From DASQDT01 sp036380435 (GTDB lineage: Bacteria > Acidobacteriota > Blastocatellia > Pyrinomonadales > Pyrinomonadaceae): a stretch of DNA of 8,008 nucleotides. Below, one piece after another: positions 1-5,490 of this stretch. Every line of letters starts with the position of its first letter. The stretch's first letter is position 1. The notes below the pieces were generated by a model that saw only the letters and a list, made by a program, of their open reading frames with translations, ran no database searches and was not told the DNA's origin. A program made the position numbers and the translations under genes. The stretch spans positions 1 to 8,008 of the forward strand of contig DASVES010000312.1 of NCBI GenBank assembly GCA_036380435.1, read 5' to 3'.

Positions 1-2
1 AT

Positions 3-31
3 GTACACCTGCCGTCGGCGTACACTTGCCG
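3..31. repeat. Two tandem 12-bp copies at 17-bp period
   Basis: GTACACCTGCCG at 3-14 recurs as GTACACTTGCCG at 20-31, with one mismatch in 12 and a 17-bp period. The copies sit at the window edge, so this may be the right end of a longer tandem array or the tail of an upstream gene. Nothing in the first 60 bases is recognisable as a coding end. The duplication is directly visible; its function is unknown. Confidence 0.5.
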
Positions 32-81
32 AATGCCTCGACGCGCTCGGGTGAGCGGCCGCGATACAGACACGCTCAGCG

Positions 82-112
82 GACGCGGAGGGACAACAAG
101 CCCCTCCGCGTC
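82..112. repeat. Hairpin-forming inverted repeat, 11-bp stem
   Basis: GACGCGGAGGG at 82-92 is the exact reverse complement of 102-112, with a 9-nt loop. The stem contains the same GCGGAGG core as the larger inverted repeat at 143-220, so both probably belong to one intergenic repeat family. No T-run follows on either strand, which argues against a standard intrinsic terminator. Confidence 0.7.
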
Positions 113-142
113 TCTTCGTTTCAGGCAACACCACACCAATGC

Positions 143-220
143 CCTCCGCGCCTTGGCGTCCTCTGCGTTAAATTTTCGACCCAAAGGAAATTTAACGCAG
201 AGGACGCCAAGGCGCGGAGG
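143..220. repeat. Perfect 33-bp inverted repeat (large hairpin)
   Basis: Bases 143-175 are the exact reverse complement of 188-220, with a 12-nt loop at 176-187. The right arm and what follows break into degenerate 8-9 bp modules: CGCAGAGGA (196-204), CGCCAAGG (205-212), CGCGGAGGA (213-221) and CGCTGAGA (222-229). From memory, GC-rich modules of this kind are dispersed between genes in several bacterial phyla. This is therefore most likely a repeat-family member; a miniature mobile element is also possible. The GGAGG at 216-220 lies at the base of the stem and pairs with CCTCC at 143-147. Confidence 0.85.
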
Positions 221-228
221 ACGCTGAG

Positions 229-252
229 ATGAGCGTAGTTCGCACAATATGA
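229..252 (+). other. Possible 7-codon leader minicistron (MSVVRTI)
   Basis: An ATG at 229 lies 8 nt downstream of a perfect GGAGG (216-220). It opens a 7-codon reading frame whose TGA (250-252) overlaps the ATG of the 933-residue gene as ATGA. That downstream ATG at 249 has no Shine-Dalgarno sequence of its own at normal spacing. This arrangement is typical of translational coupling. The reading frame is too short to be supported by composition, and the ribosome site is part of a repeat arm, so chance is a real alternative. Confidence 0.3.
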
Positions 253-3050
253 GTCGCAGAACAAATAGCGTGGCAGCACTGTTAGCCCTGTGCGTAGTGC
301 TACAGGGCGCGGCGGCGCAGACTGTGACGCCGAGTCAGGCGGGCGGCGCGCGTCAGCGTTTCGAATACCTCTGGATGGAGGCCGAGAACATGCGCGGCCT
401 CGCGACGGACGCGCGCAACGAGCCGCGCATCTACGCCTCCTACGTCCTGCACAAGCGCGAGAGCGCGCCGGGATGGGGCATCAACGGGCCGGGCGTCTCC
501 GCCGAGTGGTCGCAGGGCGGCGAGAGCGAGTGGAACTCCGTGGCGGCGAGTCCCGACGAGGTGAAGGCCACGATTTACAGGGACGTGGAAATCCCGCGCG
601 ACGGGCGTTACCGCGTCTGGGTGCGCTACGCGGACTGGGGCGGCCGCGACGAGGAGTTCGCCGTGCGCGTCCGGCAGGGCGGAAGCGACGCCTCCACGCG
701 TGCCGAAGTCTTTAACCGGCGTTACGGCACGGCCGACCGTCTCGACCCGCGCGACGAGGTCGTCATGTACTGGGGCTGGGCGTTCGCCTGGGAAGGCTCC
801 GATGCGGAGCCGCTTCGGAAGGGCGCGGCGCGCGTCTCCATCGACATCGAGCGCGCATCGAGCGCGCGCCGTCACGTCGATTGCATCCTCATCACGGACG
901 ACCTCTCATACGTCCCCGAGGGGCGGCGCAAGCCCCCGTTTGCCGCCCTTCGCGTCCTGAAGGAGTGGGGCGAGAAGAGAACTCCCTTGGCGTCGCTCGC
1001 GCCGGTCGAACGGGCGACAAGTGATGCCGCGCCAGCAGTAGCAACAGTGCCGCCGCTCTGGCGTCGCCGCCCTCTCGCCGGCCGCGACTTCGTTGTGCCC
1101 TGGAACATCTCGGAAAATTTCTGGGAGCTATACGGCAGCGCCGCGCCGGAGCAGCGTCCGCTTTATCCGTTCAACGCCGAGCCGCACGATCTGTTCATCG
1201 AGAAGTACAAGGGCGTGAAGGACGTGCCCATCTTCTCATCAAAGCTCGTCGTCCCGGTCGTCTATATCAACAACCTGCCAAAGCATCTCAAGGAGGGCAG
1301 CCCCTTCCTCAAATACCTGCGCGAGACGCGCGCGCCCTTCGGCTTCAACATCAACTACGGCGCGGCGAGCATGAGCGCGCCCGACGCGCAGGCGGCGTGG
1401 GCGCTCCTGAACGGCGAGCTGCGCGAGCAGTTCATCGGCTGGGTTTCGGGCGAGAGCATCGGCCACGTCTACGAGGACGCAGCGCCCAACCTGACGCTGA
1501 CGCCGGACATGACACGCGCCCGGATGCTCGAAGGCTGGCGCTCCGCCTACGACGCCGCGCTCCAGAGAAAGTGGGGCGCACTCTTCCAGACTCAGACGGG
1601 GCCGATGTGGGACAAGCTCATCCCGGCGCAGGCCACTTCGAGCACCACCTACGCGCACGCGCTCACGCGCTGGGGAGTCCGCCTCCTTGGGCTTGAGACA
1701 GCGGCCGTCCAGCCCAATTTCGCCCTGCGCGTCGCCTTCACGCGCGGCGCCGCCCGCCAGTACGACGCAAACTTCCTCTACTACCACGCACCCAACTTCG
1801 GCGACACCGCCACGACCTTCACCCACGCGCAGAACTTCGCCGGCCCCGCACACTTCTTTCACAGCCGCTACGGAGCCTCGATGGGGCCGTCGCTATCGTG
1901 GTATCGAAAGTGTTACTTCTTCTACTACATGGCCGGCGCTTCGGCCGTCTATCTCGAACAGGGCTTCGATCAATTCTTCAAGCCCGCCCCCGGCGAACAC
2001 CCGTTCCAGCTCAACCCACTGGGACGCATCACCGACGAGTTCGTGCGCTTCGCCGAGCGACACCCCGAGCGCGGCACGCCCTACACGCCCGTCGCCTTCC
2101 TGCTCGACCCCGCGCACGGCTTCGAGATGACCGACTACCCGCATTGGCCCTTCGGCGTCTCGCAAATCGAACGCGGCGACCATGCCCTGCGCGAGCTGTT
2201 CGGCGCGGCCTACTACCCCGCGCCCGAGACCGAAGGCGAGCCGGCGACGGCCGACCGTCAGGCGTTCGTCAACTCAATCTTCGGCGACCTCTTCGACGTG
2301 CTCGTCGCCTCTGATGACCGTCGCGACGCGGCCGACGCCTACCGCACCATCATCGTCGGCGGGCGCGTCGATTTCTCGCAGGCGTGGGTCGAAAAACTCA
2401 TCGACCACGTGCAGAAGGGCGGCACGCTTCTGGTCAACGCGGAGCAGGCCAGGTGGTTCCCGGAACAACTCCTCGGCGTGCGTGGGAAGGGCGCGACCGC
2501 CGAGGCCGCCGACGCGCGTTGCCTCTCGAAGGGTGAGACGCCGGCCGACCTTTCGGGCCAGACGTTTCGCTACGAGCGCGTCGAGCCACGCGGCGCAGAG
2601 GCGCTGTTGGCCGCGCCGACGGGCGACGCTCTCGTCACCGTGAATCGCGTCGGGCGCGGCCGCGTCGTCTACTGCGCCATCCCCGACCTCCTCGGCCTCG
2701 ACGAGCGTCTCGCGCCGGCCGCCGCGCACACCCTCGTACACCTCCTCGCCGATGCCGCGCCCGTCCGCGTTCGCGGCGACGTGCAGCATCTCGTCAACCG
2801 CAACGAACGCGGCTGGGTCGTGACGCTCATCAACAATCGCGGCGTCTACAAACAGCAGCAGGGGCTGGCGCAGGTGAACCGTGAAGAGGCCGTCGATGTC
2901 ACGCTCGACCTGCGCGGTCGCACCGTCGCGGGCGCGAGCGAGTGGACGACCGACACACAACTCGGTGTCGAGCGCGAAGGCGGCGGGCGCGTCAGGCTCA
3001 GCGTGCCGCCGGGCGGAGTTCGTATCGTTGAGTTGATTACCGGCAAGTAG
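249..3050 (+). CDS. Secreted multidomain glycoside hydrolase-like protein
   Basis: This 933-residue protein is exported. It has an n-region with two Arg, a hydrophobic core, and an AAA-Q signal peptidase I-like site around residues 21-24. Residues about 37-230 look like a beta-sandwich carbohydrate-binding module: it opens with WMEAENM, resembling the EAE start of CBM6/35-type domains, and ends near the VDCILITDD stretch. Residues about 290-640 look like a catalytic TIM-barrel region rich in aromatic residues. Glu402 (in WVSGES) and Glu570 (in VYLEQGFDQ) are candidate acid/base and nucleophile; this is inference only. Residues about 675-800 (YRTIIVGGRVDF, then a KGGTLLVNAE stretch) resemble the class I glutamine-amidotransferase-like trimerisation domain of GH42 beta-galactosidases. 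A final beta-sandwich fills about 840-933. The likely role is breakdown or binding of extracellular polysaccharide; substrate and family are unknown. The start is fixed because the only in-frame upstream codons before a stop at 225-227 are non-start codons. Confidence 0.8.
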   Translation: MSRRTNSVAALLALCVVLQGAAAQTVTPSQAGGARQRFEYLWMEAENMRGLATDARNEPRIYASYVLHKRESAPGWGINGPGVSAEWSQGGESEWNSVAASPDEVKATIYRDVEIPRDGRYRVWVRYADWGGRDEEFAVRVRQGGSDASTRAEVFNRRYGTADRLDPRDEVVMYWGWAFAWEGSDAEPLRKGAARVSIDIERASSARRHVDCILITDDLSYVPEGRRKPPFAALRVLKEWGEKRTPLASLAPVERATSDAAPAVATVPPLWRRRPLAGRDFVVPWNISENFWELYGSAAPEQRPLYPFNAEPHDLFIEKYKGVKDVPIFSSKLVVPVVYINNLPKHLKEGSPFLKYLRETRAPFGFNINYGAASMSAPDAQAAWALLNGELREQFIGWVSGESIGHVYEDAAPNLTLTPDMTRARMLEGWRSAYDAALQRKWGALFQTQTGPMWDKLIPAQATSSTTYAHALTRWGVRLLGLETAAVQPNFALRVAFTRGAARQYDANFLYYHAPNFGDTATTFTHAQNFAGPAHFFHSRYGASMGPSLSWYRKCYFFYYMAGASAVYLEQGFDQFFKPAPGEHPFQLNPLGRITDEFVRFAERHPERGTPYTPVAFLLDPAHGFEMTDYPHWPFGVSQIERGDHALRELFGAAYYPAPETEGEPATADRQAFVNSIFGDLFDVLVASDDRRDAADAYRTIIVGGRVDFSQAWVEKLIDHVQKGGTLLVNAEQARWFPEQLLGVRGKGATAEAADARCLSKGETPADLSGQTFRYERVEPRGAEALLAAPTGDALVTVNRVGRGRVVYCAIPDLLGLDERLAPAAAHTLVHLLADAAPVRVRGDVQHLVNRNERGWVVTLINNRGVYKQQQGLAQVNREEAVDVTLDLRGRTVAGASEWTTDTQLGVEREGGGRVRLSVPPGGVRIVELITGK

Positions 3051-3075
3051 GAAGGGGAGCGATGCTTAATGCAAC

Positions 3076-3162
3076 GACAGTACCGCGAGCGGTAGCGAGC
3101 GGGTGTCGATGCGCGAGGTGGGCCTCCCATTGTAAGCACACCCGCTCGCCAGCCGTACTGTC
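3076..3162. repeat. Imperfect inverted repeat, REP-like
   Basis: GACAGTAC (3076-3083) pairs with GTACTGTC (3155-3162), and GCGAGCGGGTGT (3095-3106) pairs with ACACCCGCTCGC (3138-3149). The apex carries a small GAGG/CCTC hairpin (3115-3118 with 3123-3126). The left arm also holds a direct duplication of GCGAGCGG (3085-3092 and 3095-3102), which makes it longer than the right arm. The element fills most of the gap between the secreted-protein gene and acylphosphatase. It resembles palindromic intergenic elements of the REP type. It could terminate the upstream transcript, but no T-run follows. Confidence 0.7.
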
Positions 3163-3264
3163 CTCATTCGGAAAGCCCCGGTTTGCATTTACGACGGTTG
3201 TTCTTTTAGCATAGCGCGTCTTACCGAAAGGCCGCGCCGCATCGAGCAAGTGGTTCTCAGTAGA

Positions 3265-3540
3265 ATGAAAGTCGCACGCAGGTTTATCGTCAGCGGGGAG
3301 GTGCAGGGCGTCGGCTTCCGCTTCTTCGCGCAACGCGTCGCCTCCCGACATCAGGTGACGGGCTACGTGCGTAACCTCGCGGACGGCACGGTCGAGGCCC
3401 ACGCCGAGGGGACGCCCGAAGGCGTCGAAGGCTTCCGCCACGACATCTCCGTCGGCCCCGGCCACGCACGCGTCTCGCAAGTCGAAGAGATCAGCACGGA
3501 GCCGACAGGGCTTTACCCGACATTCAGGATTGAAAGGTGA
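3265..3540 (+). CDS. acyP: Acylphosphatase
   Basis: This small cytosolic enzyme hydrolyses acyl phosphates such as acetyl- or carbamoyl-phosphate to a carboxylate and phosphate. The 91-residue length matches the single-domain alpha/beta family. The first signature GEVQGVGFRFF (residues 11-21) supplies the phosphate-binding loop and catalytic Arg19. GYVRNLADGTVE (33-44) supplies catalytic Asn37. Both essential residues are present. The ATG at 3265 is preferred because family members begin a few residues before the first strand; an in-frame GTG at 3250 would add five residues (MVLSR). No convincing Shine-Dalgarno sequence precedes either start. A weak promoter-like pair, TTGCAT (3183-3188) and TAGCAT (3207-3212) with 18-bp spacing, lies upstream. 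The gene seems to stand alone between two repeat elements. Confidence 0.93.
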   Translation: MKVARRFIVSGEVQGVGFRFFAQRVASRHQVTGYVRNLADGTVEAHAEGTPEGVEGFRHDISVGPGHARVSQVEEISTEPTGLYPTFRIER

Positions 3541-3552
3541 CGAACAAGAATT

Positions 3553-3632
3553 CAGGAGTCAGAAGTCAGGAGTCAGAATGAGAATAGCGGCCCTATCTTT
3601 TATTCTGACTCCTGACTCCTGACTCCTGACTC
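3553..3632. repeat. Heptanucleotide repeat hairpin before apt
   Basis: Four consecutive CTGACTC heptamers fill 3605-3632. Their reverse complement, with one substitution, forms the left arm: 3553-3579 pairs with 3602-3628 over 27 bp with one mismatch, around a 22-nt apex. Seven-base tandem repeats of this sort recall the STRR (short tandemly repeated repetitive) sequences of filamentous cyanobacteria; that comparison is from memory. The arm ends only 9 nt before the apt start codon. The hairpin could serve as a terminator-like element for acylphosphatase or limit initiation at apt, but its origin as expanding repeat DNA is the simplest reading. Confidence 0.85.
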
Positions 3633-3641
3633 CCAAAGCTT

Positions 3642-4163
3642 ATGGACGACCTAAAACAAATCATCCGCGAAGTGCCTGACTTTCCGAAGCCCGGCATCAA
3701 CTTCTACGACATCACCACGCTTTTGAAGCACCCCGAGGGGTTCCGTCGCACCATCGACGCGCTGGTCGCGCAGTTCGAGGGCGACAAGGTGGACACCGTG
3801 GTCGGCATCGAAGCGCGCGGCTTCATCTTCGCGCCGGCGATGGCCTACCGACTCGGCACGGGCTTCGTCCCCGCGCGCAAGCCCGGCAAGCTCCCATCGA
3901 AGTGCGCCTCGGTCTCCTACGATCTGGAGTACGGACAGGACGCCCTCCAGATTCACAGCGACGCCGTCGGCGCCGGCCACCGTGTCCTCATCGCCGACGA
4001 CCTGCTGGCCACGGGCGGCACGGCCGCGGCCGTCGTCAAGCTCGTCGAACAACTCGGCGGCGAGGTCGTCGGTCTCACCTTCGTCGTGGAGCTGGAATTC
4101 CTGTCCGGTCGCCAGCGGCTCGAAGGCTACGACGTGCGCTCGCTCATCAAGTATCAGTCGTGA
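3642..4163 (+). CDS. apt: Adenine phosphoribosyltransferase
   Basis: The enzyme converts adenine and PRPP to AMP and pyrophosphate in cytosolic purine salvage. The 173-residue protein is a typical type I phosphoribosyltransferase. It opens with the family start PDFPKPGINFYDIT (residues 12-25). GIEARGFIFA (55-64) follows, then the flexible-loop signature RKPGKLP (79-85). The PRPP-binding motif VLIADDLLATGGTAAA spans 115-130, with adjacent Asp119-Asp120 and the ATGGT loop. Length is close to other bacterial Apt proteins and all expected motifs are intact. The start at 3642 is the only one possible: an in-frame stop lies at 3627-3629. No Shine-Dalgarno sequence precedes it, since the upstream sequence is the pyrimidine-rich arm of the heptamer repeat. 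The mRNA may therefore be leaderless or use unstructured-region initiation. Confidence 0.97.
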   Translation: MDDLKQIIREVPDFPKPGINFYDITTLLKHPEGFRRTIDALVAQFEGDKVDTVVGIEARGFIFAPAMAYRLGTGFVPARKPGKLPSKCASVSYDLEYGQDALQIHSDAVGAGHRVLIADDLLATGGTAAAVVKLVEQLGGEVVGLTFVVELEFLSGRQRLEGYDVRSLIKYQS

Positions 4164-4170
4164 GTCCGGC

Positions 4171-4199
4171 TGGACGCTTCTAACTCGCTTCTGTAAACT
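4171..4199 (+). promoter_or_regulatory. Candidate promoter for tRNA-Arg
   Basis: TGGACG (4171-4176) and TAAACT (4194-4199) match the -35 and -10 consensus at four of six positions each, with a 17-bp spacer. The -10 ends 12 bp before the mature tRNA 5' end. The match is modest and is supported mainly by position, because the tRNA lies 48 bp after apt and could also be read through from it. Confidence 0.3.
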
Positions 4200-4211
4200 T
4201 TCCCGCGGTGT

Positions 4212-4287
4212 GCTCCCGTAGCTCAGTGGATAGAGCACCTGCCTCCTAAGCAGGGGGCCGCACGTTCGAGTCGTGCCGGGAGCACCA
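4212..4287 (+). tRNA. tRNA-Arg (anticodon CCT)
   Basis: A full cloverleaf can be drawn. The acceptor stem GCTCCCG (4212-4218) pairs perfectly with CGGGAGC (4277-4283). The D stem GCTC/GAGC is 4221-4224 with 4233-4236. The anticodon stem CCTGC/GCAGG is 4238-4242 with 4250-4254, around loop CTCCTAA, so the anticodon is CCT at 4245-4247. A 5-nt variable loop follows (4255-4259). The T stem GCACG/CGTGC encloses TTCGAGT. The discriminator base A and an encoded CCA (4285-4287) complete it. The tRNA reads the arginine codon AGG, rare in GC-rich genomes of this codon style. Confidence 0.97.
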
Positions 4288-4325
4288 TCAAACCTCTCCC
4301 CGTGTGTGATTCACTTCGAGTCCAT

Positions 4326-4343
4326 CGGCTCATTCCCGAGCCG
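4326..4343 (+). terminator. Hairpin after tRNA-Arg, possible terminator
   Basis: CGGCTC (4326-4331) pairs with GAGCCG (4338-4343) around a 6-nt loop. It lies about 40 nt after the tRNA and 17 nt before the start codon of the next gene. It has no downstream T-run, so termination is uncertain; it may instead be leader structure of the next mRNA. Confidence 0.3.
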
Positions 4344-4360
4344 CCTGCGCGGTGTTTAGA

Positions 4361-4834
4361 ATGTCACGTCCTGCGACCACGTTAGTCATAGTCATCCTGG
4401 CCTTCATCGCGCCCGTCTTCGCGTCCGCGGCGATGGACGGCCGGGACGACGTGTGGCAGTCCCACCAGCGCGCACGCCCCGCGCAGGGCAGCGAAGAAGT
4501 CTTCATCACGGACATCGAGATGGCGCGCGACGACGGCGCGGGACGCGGCGGGCAGACGGTCAGGAGTTTCCGCGCGAAGGACAATCCGCTCCACTGTCTC
4601 GTCACCCTCAGCCGCGCGCAGCAGGGCACGCGCGTCGGGTTCGTGTGGACGGCCCTCGACGCGGGCGGCAAGCGCGACGAGGCGATTGCCAGCGCCGAAG
4701 TCGTGACGGGGCCGCGCGAGATCGTCGCCGACTCTCAGTTGCGCCACCCGCGCGAGTGGCCCGCCGGGCGTTACAGTGTGCAGGCGACCATCAACGGACG
4801 CGCAGCGCGCACGGTCGAGTTCACGATCAACTGA
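4361..4834 (+). CDS. Small secreted protein of unknown function
   Basis: I do not recognise this 157-residue protein. It starts with a clear signal peptide: a short polar start, a hydrophobic core (residues 7-20), and a FASAA site giving cleavage near residue 23-24. The mature part is about 133 residues with one cysteine (Cys79), so a disulfide-stabilised monomer is unlikely. The second half alternates short beta-type segments (HCLVTL, RVGFVWTAL, ASAEVV). It ends with PAGRYSVQATINGRAARTVE, the closing pattern of many immunoglobulin-like beta-sandwich domains in which a sugar, peptide or other protein is bound. A periplasmic or cell-surface Ig-like domain protein is the best guess. The ATG at 4361 is chosen because it starts the signal peptide cleanly; an in-frame GTG at 4352 would add three residues. 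No ribosome binding site is obvious. Confidence 0.75.
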   Translation: MSRPATTLVIVILAFIAPVFASAAMDGRDDVWQSHQRARPAQGSEEVFITDIEMARDDGAGRGGQTVRSFRAKDNPLHCLVTLSRAQQGTRVGFVWTALDAGGKRDEAIASAEVVTGPREIVADSQLRHPREWPAGRYSVQATINGRAARTVEFTIN

Positions 4835-4905
4835 GCGGGCCTCCGCCAGATTGACCTCTCCGCCCTCAAGCTCACACGCTCAGACACCCCTCCCGAATAA
4901 AAGTC

Positions 4906-4941
4906 TTGTAAATTCCGGCCCGTTGCGCGTACAATTCCGGC
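4906..4941 (+). promoter_or_regulatory. Candidate umuDC promoter with 9-bp direct repeats
   Basis: TTGTAA (4906-4911) and TACAAT (4930-4935) match the -35 and -10 consensus at four and five positions, with an 18-bp spacer. This would give a 5' leader of roughly 30-35 nt before umuD. AATTCCGGC occurs at 4911-4919 and again at 4933-4941, exactly 22 bp apart (two helical turns), overlapping the end of the -35 and the -10. Direct repeats at this spacing suggest a repressor binding site covering the promoter. I do not see the E. coli, Bacillus-type or alphaproteobacterial LexA box here. Confidence 0.45.
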
Positions 4942-4975
4942 GCTGGCACAATCTACCACAGATGAAACAAGGCGT

Positions 4976-5407
4976 ATGGACACGAAAGTCGAAGCCGTGT
5001 TCTGGCCGGAGCGCGCGACGCGCTGGGCGCGCCCGCTCTTTTTGGCGGCGGTCTCCGCAGGCTTTCCCAGTCCCGCCGACGACTACATCGAGGGCCGCCT
5101 CGACCTCAACCGACATCTTATCCGTCACCCGGTCGCCACCTTCTACGTCCGCGTCGCCGGCGACTCGATGATCGACGCCGGCATCCACCCCGGCTCAATC
5201 CTCGTCGTTGACCGCGCCGTCGAAGCCGACGACGGCGACATCGTCATCGCGCGTCTGGGCGACGAGTTGTGCGTCAAGCGCCTGCGCATCCACGAAGGCC
5301 GCCTCCTGCTCGTACCCGAGAACCCATGCTACGAGACCATCGAGGTCGGCGAGGGGATGGACTTCGAGGTGTGGGGCAAGGTCATGCACTCGATTCGGTC
5401 TTACTAA
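4976..5407 (+). CDS. umuD: UmuD-like self-cleaving SOS mutagenesis protein
   Basis: This is the regulatory subunit of DNA polymerase V. RecA filaments trigger it to cut itself, and the shortened form joins UmuC for translesion synthesis. The 143-residue length fits the family (E. coli 139). The cleavage region SAGFPSPADDYIE has the scissile bond at Ala28-Gly29. The serine peptidase S24 dyad is Ser64 in VAGDSMIDAGI and Lys101 in CVKRL. The fold of strands between them (SILVVDRAVEADDGDIVIA) is standard. No helix-turn-helix precedes the cleavage site, which separates it from LexA and phage repressors. The start at 4976 gives the usual short N-terminal arm. AAGG ends only 3 nt before it, so initiation may be weak. 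It is followed after 83 nt by umuC on the same strand. Confidence 0.95.
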   Translation: MDTKVEAVFWPERATRWARPLFLAAVSAGFPSPADDYIEGRLDLNRHLIRHPVATFYVRVAGDSMIDAGIHPGSILVVDRAVEADDGDIVIARLGDELCVKRLRIHEGRLLLVPENPCYETIEVGEGMDFEVWGKVMHSIRSY

Positions 5408-5490
5408 AGGGCAAGGGGGAAGGGCATATCGCGGGCGGTGCCGTCTCGTTCCTTCTTCATTCATATCTTTTCCCGCTCCGCTTGCTGACC

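Noticed and set aside
26..232. 68-residue reading frame across the left intergenic region
   Set aside because: It runs through both arms of the 33-bp inverted repeat and encodes an Arg-rich, low-complexity product; an open frame is expected in such GC-rich DNA.
3037..3480. 147-residue minus-strand frame over acylphosphatase
   Set aside because: It covers the acylphosphatase gene and a palindromic repeat and shows no recognisable domain; it is a frame shadow.
3578..3622. 14-codon frame (MRIAALSFILTPDS) with AGGAG 5 nt upstream before apt
   Set aside because: Both the ribosome site and the 3' half come from the heptamer repeat arms, and it does not overlap or couple to the apt start, which lies 19 nt beyond its stop.
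3605..3632. CRISPR array or phage att site from the heptamer repeats
   Set aside because: Units are 7 bp with no spacers, and no cas or integrase gene is present.
5269..5490. Longer UmuC start inside umuD, giving 494 residues
   Set aside because: The first 74 residues have no UmuC similarity, while MFAVVDCDNFY at 5491 aligns with the family start.
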